Source of the DNA: Artemia franciscana
Lineage: Eukaryota; Arthropoda; Branchiopoda; Anostraca; Artemiidae
DNA: 64,000 bases
Direction of reading: 5' to 3'
Assembly: GCF_032884065.1 (NCBI RefSeq)
Contig: NW_027062877.1
Location: forward strand, 1-64,000
Below, piece by piece: positions 1-11,571 of the stretch. The position numbers were made by a program, and so were the translations under genes. The notes under the pieces are model-generated. The model was not told where the DNA came from. It did no database searches and was given only the letters and a program-made list of their open reading frames with translations. Position 1 is the first letter of the stretch, and every line of letters begins with the position of its first letter.

Positions 1-3000
1 GATCCGTTGGAATCATGGGAATGCGAGGAATAAGAACAGCCTCACCTTCAAAAGGCCCTGTCAAGATTGTGGCCTCTATTAGGTTTTCCATTGTTTTTTT
101 TACGGCAAGTCGCGTGCCATTGCAAAGCTTTGGTGGGTTGATATTTCTTAAAAATATTATTGGTACGCCTATTTTTAGTTGTAGCACGTGTGGTGGAAAT
201 CCTGAAAGATCTATGGAATTTAAAAATTCCGATGGATAATTAACCGCTTCATTTGGTTCCAAAACTGTGTCGACTGACTTGTAAAGGACTGCCCGGTCTC
301 GAATCTTGGTCAAAACAATATTGTTGATTTCGTGGACGTCTATATTTTTGGGTGCGAGAATCGCTCTTTCACTTAGCCATTTATTATTTTTATAATTTTT
401 TAGAATATTCGGAAATACTTTTACAATCAATTCATTTTTGGACGTCACTAAATTAAAGAAATCAGCAGGTAGTTGTATACGTCCTTAAATTGAGTCTACT
501 GGGAGCTTTCCGTTTCCAATTGCCAGCAATTGATCTGAAAATGTTTGACCAGAGTCATCGTTTTGCAATCGGACGCGCATATTTGTAGTTAATTTTAATA
601 TTTTTACGTGTGCCCATAAATTAGAATTTTTCAGGCAAGCATTCATTTCGTCTGCAGGAGTTGATCTAGGTAATGTTTGCCTGAAATCTCCCACAAGCAA
701 TATTAATGTGCTGCCAAAGGGTTCCGACTTCCCTCTCAAATCTTTCAAGCATTGATCCAGAGCCTCGAGCGATTTTTTGTGTGCCATTGTGCACTCATCC
801 CAAATAATAATTTTGCATTGCTGCAATACTTTACCCATCCCAGATGATTTGGAAATATTGCACGTGGGAGTTTCTGTAGAATGCAAATTCAGAGGCAATT
901 TCAAAGTGGAATGAGCAGTTCTTCCACCAGGCAGCAATCTTGCGGCTATTCCGGACGACGCAATTGCCAACGCTATATCATTTTTTGATCGAATTGATGC
1001 CAGAATCAGTTTTATCACAAACGTTTTACCAGTACCTCCTGGCGCATCCAAAAAGAAAATTTCTCCAACGTTGTTATCGACACAATGCATTATCGTATCA
1101 TAAATGTCTTTTTGTTCCGACGTTAACTTGGAAATGTTATTTTGTACATACGACAATAGATCACTCGTACTGTAACTTTGTTCACGATCCAATTCTACAC
1201 ATGTCGAAACAGCAGCGATACGGTTAGGTGAAGGCATTCCCAAATCCTGAAGAGGTTTGTTTGCCATACGTACGCACAAATATTCTATAATAACTAAAGT
1301 GTAGTTATAAATTTCTGATGTAAAATCAAAAGTTATATCTGACGTCTCTAACTGTTTTCGATGGAGTATATCTTCGGACATTTTTGACCTATATTTTTCC
1401 CATAACTCTGTAGGAGCTGATGGTTGGCCGTCGACTGACTAACCCTGTTTTCGACGTTCAACTACTTTATTTTTAGTATTCCACGTGTAATACGAAGGCA
1501 CTTCAGTATACAGCAGTTTTTTTGCAAAAGAATCATTTTTGCAAAGCGAAAAAAAAGCTGTTAATGTTGTATCCGGTGGATTCAGGGCTCTTTGTTGCAC
1601 GTTGGTTTCCGTGAAATAAACACGTTGACCATTCTGTAAATGTACCGCTAAGTGAACAACAGCTGGACTACGTTCATGTATCGGAAATGAAAGAATTCGC
1701 CAAACAGCTTCATTACTGCTAATGTATATTCCAGCCTGATATTGTACGATTTCGTCGAAATCTTTCATTTCGGGCTGTAAGCCAAAAACTGCCATGTCAC
1801 TGCCTTTGTTGACGTATTTACATATGTATTTGATTGCCTTTACGGAGTTACAGTATTCAACGTTTATGTGTGCATTAAATGTTTTTGATAATAATGGGGA
1901 ATATGGAACAACCCACTGGTTATCTACTTCGATGGTGGTACCGTTACACTTCTTTATTATTGCTGTTTTACCGCCATCTTCAGTAGATCTTCTTCTATAT
2001 TGTGGGTAACCATCATTGCCAGTAATTGTGTTTGCTACTAAAAGTCGAGGATATTGCTTTGTGCACCTTCCTTTGCCATGCATGGTGAATTTTCGTTCAG
2101 TGCACCTCAAGGTCCATGTATCATATTTTTCCAATAATATCATGTAACCCCTTATCGACATTTTTATCAGGTATTTCTTCGGAAATCACATCATCAATTT
2201 CGTTCGAAGTAATATTCTTATGTAGCCAGATTAGTATATGTGCGTGTGGCAAACCTAGTTTTTGCCATTCCACTGAGTACATCCAGCATCGCACTGACCC
2301 AAACATTTCAAGTTTTACTATGTAGTTTATCAGTGATTTCAAACTTTTGCCGGAAGACACGGGCCGTAATGTCATGCCTATGAACCGCCGAATTGTCCTT
2401 GAAGTAAAAGCTGCAGTATCTCGTCCCAAGATTGATTACATGTAAATGTAATAAATAAATCTGGACGACCATAGAGACGAACATACGCAATAGCATCTTG
2501 AGCATAATCATGCATATGACGGGGACTGCCAGCATATGACGAAGGTAATATTGTTAATCTTCCAACGTTTGTGGTATTACCGTCATTTATAACTGCATCT
2601 CGCAAATGAATGTATTGTTCAGAGTGGAGCTTGGTCTGATTCAGGCGGATATATAGCAAACGTTCTGATTCAATTTTAGCATACATATCAACGACAAATT
2701 GGTGAAACAATTCACGGCATTTTAAAATATAATTTTCTTCATCCTGCCGAATCATTAGTCTATAGGAATAATAATGCATTGATTTAATTTAATATTAAAG
2801 TGATAGCCGTCGGCTCCATCCCAAAAAAATGATAGGATATTGTAGGGCATCGTAGCATCGATGAGTTTCAGCAATTCTTAACAACTGAGCGTTTCGCTTA
2901 TGAAGAATAATATCTCGAGGTAAAAACTGATCACCGACCATAACGATTGCCACTTCGTCGATAGTTGGAGCATTGTATCTACACATATGTTGGCCAGGAG

Positions 3001-4055
3001 GCGTTTTGTCAGCGGAAATAACAATTTTATGCGTATCAGTAGGCATCAAATTGATGGCTGTTTTGAACAGACGCACTAAATTATTATTTTCGTGGAAAAG
3101 ATGTTGTCCTTTCAACGTTGGGAGAAATTTTGCAACGTGCATTCAATTCAGAATTTCTATCACAGATGAAGTACAATTGTAAAAGTTTATGATTCTCGCC
3201 TGAGAATGGTAGAAGGGACCCTGCTCTATGATAAATTTGCCCTTTTACTTTGAAAGTAGGCATAAATTGATCTGGATTTTCGATTTGGGCTCCAAACGAC
3301 GTCATTTGGAAACATGAGTTGTATTTTCTGATTTTTGACAAGAAACGCTTAGATTCTGACGTAGTTCCAGTAAGGAAAGTCTAAAATGGCTCTGGTGGTG
3401 CAGCCAATAGAGGAAGTTTAACTTTTCCTGAGGCGCAACACATTCCCATTGTTTCACCATTGAATTTCGAGGCCTTGCAATAGGGACAAATTTTAGACAT
3501 TGTCCCGATTTGAACACATCTACTCAAGCTATAATCATCGACTGGGCTGTACCTGAATGCCAGGCGATAACTTTCAGGTTGCTCTGATTCCTCGGCACGC
3601 TTTCTTTTCTTACTTTCTCTATCAGCAGCAAGCCTGATTTCTTGCTGTTCTTGTGATTCCTCGGCACGCTTTCTTTTCTTACTCTCTCTATCAGCAGCAA
3701 GCGTGATTTCTTGCTGTTCTTGTGATTCCTCGGCACGCCTTCTTTTTTCTCTTTCTCTTTTAGCAGCAAGTCTGCTTTCGCGTTGCTCTGGTAGTTCCTC
3801 GGCACGCTTTCTGTTCTTTCTTTCTCTATCAGCCTCAAGCCTGTTTCTTTGCTGTTCTTTTGATTCCTCGGCACGCTTTCTGTTCTATCTTTCTCTATCA
3901 GCCTCAAGCCTGTTTCCTTGCTGTTCTTTTGATTCCTAGGCACACTTTCTTTTCTGACTTTCTCTATCAGCAGCAAGTTTTTTGGCATAGACTCTTTGAG
4001 CATCTTCATCGGCTTTTCCCATTGTAAGTTCATCAGTCATTTTAAACTTAAACAT
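1..4055 (-). pseudogene. Decayed Helitron Rep-helicase gene, cut by the left window edge
   Basis: Read on the minus strand, this matches the plus-strand element at 4578-9542 piece by piece. In order it has the charged N-terminal repeat region (about 3960-3560), the Cys-rich CPYC segment (about 3500-3440), the Rep core with the HUH motif and the KYICKYVNKG tyrosine motif (about 1810), and the Pif1-type helicase with Walker A (about 1040). It cannot make protein. A GCC-TAG change truncates the N-terminus near 3935. A GGT-TAG stop lies near 1440, a stop near 485, and several frameshifts fall between 2100 and 3530. About 310 bp between Rep and helicase are missing at about 1400-1435. It keeps both tyrosines of the YxxxY motif, unlike the longer plus-strand ORF. 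The C-terminus lies off the window. Confidence 0.9.
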
Positions 4056-4085
4056 TAATAGATTTCTACGTGAACATGTATGTCT

Positions 4086-4201
4086 TAAATATCTTTAATG
4101 ACGTCACCGTCATAGCAAAAATGACGACAACTAACTTCATGATTAAATATCTTTAATGACGTCACCGTCATAGCAAAAATGACGACAACTAACTTCATGA
4201 C
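4086..4201 (-). repeat. 58-bp tandem duplication in Helitron leader
   Basis: Two nearly identical copies with a period of 58 bases. Each contains a TGACGTCA palindrome and a second CGTCAT half-site. They lie upstream of the minus-strand relic's start codon, so the duplicated piece is part of its 5' leader or promoter. Confidence 0.85.
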
Positions 4202-4254
4202 GTCAGTCGACACAGAAACACGACGTCACCTGACAGACAGCCACACAGACAGAC

Positions 4255-4330
4255 AACTTATTTTTATATATATATCTTCTATATATATCTTCTATATATA
4301 TAAAAATAAGTTGTCTGTCTGTGGATGTGT
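4255..4330. other. Head-to-head junction of two Helitron 5' ends
   Basis: The segment reads ACTTATTTTTATATATATA, then TA-rich sequence with TCTTC motifs, then TATATATAAAAATAAGT. It is the 5' terminal sequence of two divergent Helitrons placed back to back. The plus-strand element can be placed at A|TC (4287/4288). The exact 5' base of the minus-strand copy is unclear because no TC sits at the expected spot. Confidence 0.75.
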
Positions 4331-4528
4331 GTATGGATGTGTGGATGGATGTGTCAGGTGACGTCATGTTTCGGCTGACGTCATGAAATTAGTTGCCGTC
4401 ATTTTTGCTTTGAAGGTGACGTCATTCAAGTTATATAAGACATATGTTCGCCGTCATGTTTCGGCTGACGTCATGAAATTAGCTGCCATCATTTTTGCTT
4501 TGAAGGCATCATTTTTGCTTTGAAGGCC

Positions 4529-4551
4529 TGACGTCATTCAAGTTATATAAG
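4529..4551 (+). promoter_or_regulatory. CRE-like palindrome plus TATA box before Helitron ORF
   Basis: A TGACGTCA palindrome at 4529-4536 is followed by TATATAAG at 4544-4551. Further TGACGTCA sites lie upstream (for example near 4359 and 4419). A start about 30 bp past the TATA box would fall close to the first ATG (4578) and favour translation from the second in-frame ATG (4593, MTDED). Promoter activity is inferred from sequence only. Confidence 0.5.
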
Positions 4552-4577
4552 ACGGATGTTCGTGTAGAATTCTATTA

Positions 4578-7500
4578 ATGCTTAAGTTTATAATGACTGA
4601 TGAAGATGCTCAAAGAGTCTATGCCAGAAAACTTGCTGGTGATAGAGAAAGTCAGAAAAGAAAGCGTGCCGAGGAACTACCAGAGCAACGCGAAAGCAGA
4701 CTTGCTGCTAAAAGAGAAAGTGAAAAAAGAAAGCATGCCGAGGAACTACCAGAGCAACGCAGAAGCAGACTTGCTGCTAAAAGAGAATGTGAAAAAAGAA
4801 AGCATGCCGAGGAACTACCAGAGCAACGCAGAAGCAGACTTGCTGCTAAAAGAGAATGTGAAAAAAGAAAGCATGCCGAGGAACTACCAGAGCAACGCGA
4901 AAGCAGACTTGCTGCTAAAAGAGAAAGTGAAAAAAGAAAGCATGCCGAGGAACTACCAGAGCAACGCAGAAGCAGACTTGCTGCTAAAAGAGAATGTGAA
5001 AAAAGAAAGCATGCCGAGGAACTACCAGAGCAACGCAGAAGCAGACTTGCTGCTAAAAGAGAATGTGAAAAAAGAAAGCATGCCGAGGAACTACCAGAGC
5101 AACGCGAAAGCAGACTTGCTGCTAAAAGAGAAAGTGAAAAAAGAAAGCATGCCGAGGAACTACCAGAGCAACGCAGAAGCAGACTTGCTGCTAAAACAGA
5201 ATGTGAAAAAAGAAGGCGGGCCGAGGAATTACAAGAACAGCAAGAAATCAGGCTTGCTGCTGATAGAGAAAGTAAGAAAAGAAAGCGTGCCGAGGAATCA
5301 AAAGACCAGCAGGAAATCAGGCTTGCTGCTGATAGAGAAAGTAAGAAAAGAAAGCGTGCCGAGGAATCAGAGCAATCTGAAAGTTATCGCCTGGCATTCA
5401 GGTACAACCCAGTCGATGATTATAGCTTGAGTAGCTGTGTTCAAATCGGGACAATGTCCAAAATTTGTCCCTATTGCAAGGCCTTGAAATTCAATGGTGA
5501 AACAATGGGAATGTGTTGCGCCTCAGGAAAAGTTAAACTTCCTCTATTGGCTGCACCACCAGAGCCATTGAAGACTTTCCTTACTGGAACTACGTCAGAA
5601 TCTAAGCGTTTTTTGTCAAAAATCAGACAATACAACTCATGTTTCCAAATGACGTCGTTTGGAGCCCAAATCGAAAATCCAGATCAATTTATGTCTACTT
5701 TTAAAGTAAAAGGGCAAATTTATCATAAAGCAGGGTCCCTTCTACCATTATTAGGCGAGAATCATAAATTTTTACAATTGTACTTCATCAGTGATAGAAA
5801 TTCTGAATTGAATGCACGTTGCGAAATTTCTCCCAACGTTGAAAGGACAATCGTTTCCCAATTGCAACATCTTTTCCACGAAAATAATAATTTAGTGCGT
5901 CTGTTCAAAACAGCCATCGATTTGATGCCTACTGATACTCATAAAATTGTTATTTCCGCTGACAAAACGCCTCCTGGCCAACATGTGCGTAGATACAATG
6001 CTCCGACTATCGACGAAGTGGCAATCGTTATAGTCGGTGATCAGTTTTTACCTCGAGGTATTATTCTACATAAGCGAAACGCCCAGTTGTTAAGAATTGC
6101 TGAAACTCATCGATGCTACGATGCCCTACAATATCCTATCATTTTTTGGGATGGAGCCGACGGCTATCACTTTAATATTAAATTGATGAATCCAGCCACT
6201 AACAAAGAAATGAATAAGAAATGCAGTGCAATGCATTATTATTCCTATAGACTAATGATTCGGCAGGATGAAGAAAATTATATTTTAAAATGCCGTGAAT
6301 TGTTTCACCAATTTGTCGTGGATATGTATGCAAAAATTGAATCAGAACGTTTGCTATATATCCGCCTGAATCAGACCAAGCTCCGCTCTGAACAATACAT
6401 TCATTTGCGAGATGCAGTTATAAATGACGGTAATACCACAAACGTTGGAAGATTAACAATTTTACCTTCGTCATATGCTGGCAGTCCACGTCATATGCAT
6501 GAATATGCTCAAGATGCTATTGCGTATGTTCGTCTCTATGGTCGTCCAGATTTATTTATTACATTTACATGTAATCAATCTTGGGACGAGATACTGCAGC
6601 TTTTACTTCAAGGACAATCGGCGGTTCATAGGCATGACATTACGGCACGTGTCTTCCGGCAAAAGTTGAAATCACTGATAAACTACCTTGTAAAACATGA
6701 AGTGTTTGGGTCAGTGCGATGCTGGATGTACTCAGTGGAATGGCAAAAACGAGGTTTGCCACACGCACATATACTAATCTGGCTACATAAAAAAATTACT
6801 TCAAACGAAATTGATGATGTGATTTCCGCTGAAATACCTGATAAAAATGTCGATAAGGGGTTACATGATATTATTGTAAAAAATATGATACATGGACCTT
6901 GCGGTGCACTGAACGAAAATTCACCATGCATGGCCAAAGGAAGGTGCACAAAGCAATATCCTCGACTTTTAGTACCCACAACAATTACTGGCAATGATGG
7001 TTACCCACAATATAGAAGAAGATCTACTGAAGATGGCGGTAAAACAGCAATAATAAAGAAGCGTAACGGTACCACCATCGAAGTAGATAACCAGTGGGTT
7101 GTTCCATATTCCCCTTTATTATCCAAAACATTTAATGCACATATAAACGTTGAATACTGTAACTCCGTAAAGGCAATAAAATTTATATGTAAATACGTCA
7201 ACAAAGGCAGTGACATGGCAGTTTTTGGCTTGCAGTCCGAAATCAAAGATTTCGATGAAATCGTAGAATATCAGGCTGGAAGATACATAAGCAGTAATGA
7301 AGCTGTTTGGCGAATTCTTTCATTTCCGATACATGAACGTAGTCCAGCTGTTGTTCACTTAGCGGTACATTTACAGAATGGTCAACGTGTTTATTTCACG
7401 GAAACCAACGTGCAACAAAGAGTCCTGAATCCACCGGATACAACATTAACAGCTTTTTTTTCGCTTTGCAAAAATGATTCTTTTGCGAAAAAACTGCTGT

Positions 7501-9542
7501 ATACTGAAGTGCCTTCGTATTACACGTGGAATACTAAAAATAAAGTATTTGAACGTCGAAAACAGGGTAAGTCAGTCGACGGCCAACCTACCATCTTCAA
7601 AGATACCACGATAGGAAGACTCTACACCGTTCACCCCAATCAACATGAATGCTTCTTTCTACGCCTGCTTTTGGTGAATGTACCCGGTCCGACATCCTTT
7701 GAGTATTTGAGGACTGTAAATGGTACTATACATGACACTTACCGTAGTGCATGCCAAGCTCTGAATTTATTGGAGAATGACCAACACTGGGATAACTGCA
7801 TCAATGACGCGTGCGAAACGTCAACCCCAAGTCAAATTCGTGCATTGTTTGGCATCATTTTAACAACTTGCTCTCCATCAGCTCCTACAGAGTTATGGGA
7901 AAAATATAAGTCAAAAATGTCCGAAGATATACTTCATCGAAAACAGTTAGAGACGTCAGACATGACTTTTGATTTTACACCAGAAATTTATAACTACACT
8001 TTAGTTGTTATAGAAGATATTTGCATAAGTATGGCAAACAAACCTCTTCAGGGTTTGGGAATGCCTTCACCTAACCGTATCGCTGCTGTTTCGACATGTG
8101 TAGAATTGGATCGTGAACAAAGTTACAGTACGAGTGATCTATTGTCGTATGTACAAAATAACATTTCCAAGTTAACGTCGGAACAAAAAGACATTTATGA
8201 TACGATAATGCATTGTGTCGATAACAACGTTGGAGAAATTTTCTTTTTGGATGCGCCAGGAGGTACTGGTAAAACGTTTGTGATAAAACTGATTCTGGCA
8301 TCAATTCGATCTAAAAATGATATAGCGTTGGCAATTGCGTCGTCCGGAATAGCCGCAACATTGCTGCCTGGTGGAAGAACTGCTCATTCCGCTTTGAAAT
8401 TGCCTCTGAACTTGCATTCTACAGAAACTCCCACGTGCAATATTTCCAAATCATCTGGGATGGGTAAAGTATTGCAGCAATGCAAACTTATTATTTGGGA
8501 TGAGTGCACAATGGCACACAAAAAATCGCTCGAGGCTCTGGATCAATGCTTGAAAGATTTAAGAGGGAATTCGAAACCCTTTGGCAGCACATTAATATTG
8601 CTTGCAGGAGATTTCAGGCAAACATTACCTATAATACCTAGATCAACTCCTGCAGACGAAATGAATGCTTGCCTGAAAAATTCTAATTTATGGGCACACG
8701 TAAAAACATTAAAATTAACTACAAATATGCGTGTCCGATTGCAAAACGATGACTCTGGTCAAACATTTTCAGATCAATTGCTAGCAATGGGAAACGGAAA
8801 GCTCCCAGTAGACTCAATTTCAGGACGTATACAACTACCTGCTGATTTCTGTAATTTAGTGACGTCCAAAAATGAATTGATTGAAAATATATTTCCGAAT
8901 ATTCTAAAAAATTATAAAAATAATAAATGGCTAAGTGAAAGAGCGATTCTCGCACCCAAGAATATAGACGTCCACGAAATCAACAATATTGTTTTGACCA
9001 AGATTCAAGACCAGGCAGTCCTTTACAAGTCAGTCGACACAGTTTTGGAACCAAATGAAGCGGTTAATTATCCATCTGAATTTTTAAATTCCATAGATCT
9101 TTCAGGGTTTCCACCACACGTGCTACAACTAAAAATAGGCGTACCAATAATATTGTTACGTAACATAAACCCACCAAAGCTTTGCAATGGCACTCGACTT
9201 GCCGTAAAAAAAACAATGGAAAACCTAATAGAGGCCACAATCCTGACAGGGCCTTTTGAGGGTGAGGCTGTTCTTATTCCTCGCATTCCCATGATTCCAA
9301 CAGATCTGCCTTTTCAATTTAAAAGATTGCAATTCCCAATTCGATTAGCATTTGCAATCACCATTAACAAAGCTCAAGGTCAATCATTAGAAAAATGTGG
9401 TATTGATCTTAATACTGATTGTTTTTCCCATGGACAATTGTACGTTGCATGTTCGAGGGTCGGTAAACCTGACAATCTATTTATATGCAGCGAGAATTGG
9501 ACAGCGAAGAATGTTGTATATTCTCAAGTTTTACGAAGTTAG
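4578..9542 (+). CDS. Helitron Rep-helicase transposase (1654 aa)
   Basis: Predicted rolling-circle transposase that nicks and unwinds the element. Residues ~30-270 form a highly charged, Arg/Glu-rich region of 23-residue repeats, probably helical. A Cys-rich segment (CPYCKAL...CCASG) follows near residue 300. The Rep (HUH) nuclease has His729 and His731 in GLPHAHILIWL. The tyrosine motif reads KFICKYVNKG: the second Tyr (Y873) is present but the first is Phe869, whereas two degraded copies in this window keep Tyr there. A Pif1-family SF1B helicase fills the C-terminus, with Walker A GGTGKT (Lys1232), Walker B WDEC (Asp1308, Glu1309) and the late motif YVACSRV. No stop or frameshift interrupts it. 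The start could be residue 6 (4593, MTDED), which matches the start in related elements. I see no RPA or apurinic-endonuclease domain. Confidence 0.93.
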   Translation: MLKFIMTDEDAQRVYARKLAGDRESQKRKRAEELPEQRESRLAAKRESEKRKHAEELPEQRRSRLAAKRECEKRKHAEELPEQRRSRLAAKRECEKRKHAEELPEQRESRLAAKRESEKRKHAEELPEQRRSRLAAKRECEKRKHAEELPEQRRSRLAAKRECEKRKHAEELPEQRESRLAAKRESEKRKHAEELPEQRRSRLAAKTECEKRRRAEELQEQQEIRLAADRESKKRKRAEESKDQQEIRLAADRESKKRKRAEESEQSESYRLAFRYNPVDDYSLSSCVQIGTMSKICPYCKALKFNGETMGMCCASGKVKLPLLAAPPEPLKTFLTGTTSESKRFLSKIRQYNSCFQMTSFGAQIENPDQFMSTFKVKGQIYHKAGSLLPLLGENHKFLQLYFISDRNSELNARCEISPNVERTIVSQLQHLFHENNNLVRLFKTAIDLMPTDTHKIVISADKTPPGQHVRRYNAPTIDEVAIVIVGDQFLPRGIILHKRNAQLLRIAETHRCYDALQYPIIFWDGADGYHFNIKLMNPATNKEMNKKCSAMHYYSYRLMIRQDEENYILKCRELFHQFVVDMYAKIESERLLYIRLNQTKLRSEQYIHLRDAVINDGNTTNVGRLTILPSSYAGSPRHMHEYAQDAIAYVRLYGRPDLFITFTCNQSWDEILQLLLQGQSAVHRHDITARVFRQKLKSLINYLVKHEVFGSVRCWMYSVEWQKRGLPHAHILIWLHKKITSNEIDDVISAEIPDKNVDKGLHDIIVKNMIHGPCGALNENSPCMAKGRCTKQYPRLLVPTTITGNDGYPQYRRRSTEDGGKTAIIKKRNGTTIEVDNQWVVPYSPLLSKTFNAHINVEYCNSVKAIKFICKYVNKGSDMAVFGLQSEIKDFDEIVEYQAGRYISSNEAVWRILSFPIHERSPAVVHLAVHLQNGQRVYFTETNVQQRVLNPPDTTLTAFFSLCKNDSFAKKLLYTEVPSYYTWNTKNKVFERRKQGKSVDGQPTIFKDTTIGRLYTVHPNQHECFFLRLLLVNVPGPTSFEYLRTVNGTIHDTYRSACQALNLLENDQHWDNCINDACETSTPSQIRALFGIILTTCSPSAPTELWEKYKSKMSEDILHRKQLETSDMTFDFTPEIYNYTLVVIEDICISMANKPLQGLGMPSPNRIAAVSTCVELDREQSYSTSDLLSYVQNNISKLTSEQKDIYDTIMHCVDNNVGEIFFLDAPGGTGKTFVIKLILASIRSKNDIALAIASSGIAATLLPGGRTAHSALKLPLNLHSTETPTCNISKSSGMGKVLQQCKLIIWDECTMAHKKSLEALDQCLKDLRGNSKPFGSTLILLAGDFRQTLPIIPRSTPADEMNACLKNSNLWAHVKTLKLTTNMRVRLQNDDSGQTFSDQLLAMGNGKLPVDSISGRIQLPADFCNLVTSKNELIENIFPNILKNYKNNKWLSERAILAPKNIDVHEINNIVLTKIQDQAVLYKSVDTVLEPNEAVNYPSEFLNSIDLSGFPPHVLQLKIGVPIILLRNINPPKLCNGTRLAVKKTMENLIEATILTGPFEGEAVLIPRIPMIPTDLPFQFKRLQFPIRLAFAITINKAQGQSLEKCGIDLNTDCFSHGQLYVACSRVGKPDNLFICSENWTAKNVVYSQVLRS
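4668..5380 (+). repeat. 69-bp coding minisatellite inside Helitron ORF
   Basis: About ten units of 69 bp (23 codons) encode variants of AEELPEQRRSRLAAKRE plus EKRKH. Neighbouring variants alternate in a three-unit order (RES type, RRS type, RRS type), giving a 207-bp higher-order period. Because 69 is divisible by three, copy number can change without breaking the frame. A long shadow ORF in another frame is a by-product. Confidence 0.9.
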
Positions 9543-9602
9543 TTGTATTTCGGAACAGACTGTTGTATATTCACAAGTTTTACGTAGTTAATTTGTATTG
9601 TA

Positions 9603-10060
<458 letters not shown>

Positions 10061-10061
10061 G

Positions 10062-10853
10062 TTTTTAGCTACGTAAAACTTGCAAATATACAATATTCTT
10101 CGCTTTTCCATTGTTTGTACATATAAATTTGTGAATATACAACATTCTTTGCTGTCCCATTGTCTGTGCATATAAACAGATTGTCAGGTTTACCGACTCT
10201 TGAACATGCAAATTATAATAGTCCATGGGAAAACAATCCGTATTCAGATCTATACCTCATGATTCTAATGATTGCCCTTGAGCTTTGTTGATGGAGATTG
10301 CTAATCGACCATTCCCTGTGTCGGCGTCGTCAATGATATATCCCCCTGTGCCCCCCGGCGTCCCCGTTGTAGTTGTGTCCCTGTGTCCCGGTCGTCATTT
10401 ATATTCCCTGTGTCCCGGTCGTCATTTGTGTCCTGGTCTGTATATACATTCGTTTTTGAATTGGTCTTTTTTTAGTTTTTAGTTTTTTACCTTTTTTTTA
10501 GTTTTTTTAGTTATACCTCATGATTCTAATGATTGCCCTTGAGCTTTGTTGATGGTGATTGCTAATCGAACATTCCCTGTGTCCCCGTCGTCATTTATAT
10601 ATCCCCTTGTGCCCCCCGGCGTCCCTGTTGTAGTTGTGTCCCTGTGTCCCGGTCGTCATTTGTATCCCAGTGTCCCGGTCTGTATATACATTCGTTATTG
10701 AAATGGTATATGATGAAATAAATTTTTGTATTTTTCCCCTATTTTTCTTTTAGTTTTTTTTTGGTTTTTACTTTTTTTAGTTTTTTTTTTTTTTATTTTT
10801 TTTTTTTTATTATTTTGTTAAGGGGTGGCACAAAGCGCCAACCCAACAGCTAG
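10062..10853 (+). mobile_element. Rearranged nonautonomous Helitron, 3' end at 10853
   Basis: It ends in a degenerate hairpin and CAGCTAG|T at 10853. Inside, the helicase tail (10062-10300) and the GTCCCGGTCGTCATTT minisatellite read on the minus strand. Part of this (helicase tail stub plus minisatellite) is duplicated at about 10240-10470 and 10512-10700. T-rich tracts fill the rest. It has no coding capacity. Confidence 0.65.
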
Positions 10854-11560
10854 TAACCTATAATAATTGAATTACGAACAAGAATCAGTTCATTGCAAAT
10901 ATTGACTTACGTATCAAGCTCAATATATCGAAAGAAATTTTTTTTTAATTTTCTGGTTTGTCTCTTGTTTCAATTCAAAAGTCATGATTATTGCTCAGAG
11001 CCCATAAATATTTTTGCAGTTTGCAGTAAAATAAAGATATTTTATTTAAAATTTCTAGGAATTGGTCTAATTTTTGTCAATAAATAAAATTCTTATCAAC
11101 CTATAAGAAATTCTAGAATTTTACATAACTATACCAAGACGCTTATTATAAGGTCAAAAGTTGTTTTTAAAAACAGTGAATTTATTTTAAATGTTATTCT
11201 GTTAACTACGAAATCATGCAGATGTGAAAAACTTCCGATGTTAATAACATAAGCTACTACAGTGTTATAAAAAAAAAACAAAGTTTTAACTAATTAAATT
11301 GATTTCATTAAAAAAATTTCATTACAAAAAGTTTTTAACCACCACATCAATTTCCTATAATAAGAGCCATAAAAACACTCTTTATTATAGATGGAGACTA
11401 TTATTCCTGTTTGCAGCCGTAGCTAATATCCTTGTAAGAGACGACCAGGTCCAATGCTAAGAAACATAATAACCCAAAGCTCCTAATAATAGTCTGATCA
11501 ACACAAAAAATATATTAATAGAACCACTATGTCTGAGACCCATATACATGACAATTACTG
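10854..11560. other. AT-rich spacer, no gene recognised
   Basis: Unique-looking AT-rich sequence between Helitron fragments. I see no long ORF, RNA gene or repeat of other parts of the window. Confidence 0.5.
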
Positions 11561-11571
11561 TCCCTTGGCTT

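Noticed and set aside
4600-5430. 276-aa frame rich in KKESMPRNYQ repeats
   Set aside because: Alternative frame of the 69-bp coding repeat inside the transposase; length explained by the unit being a multiple of three.
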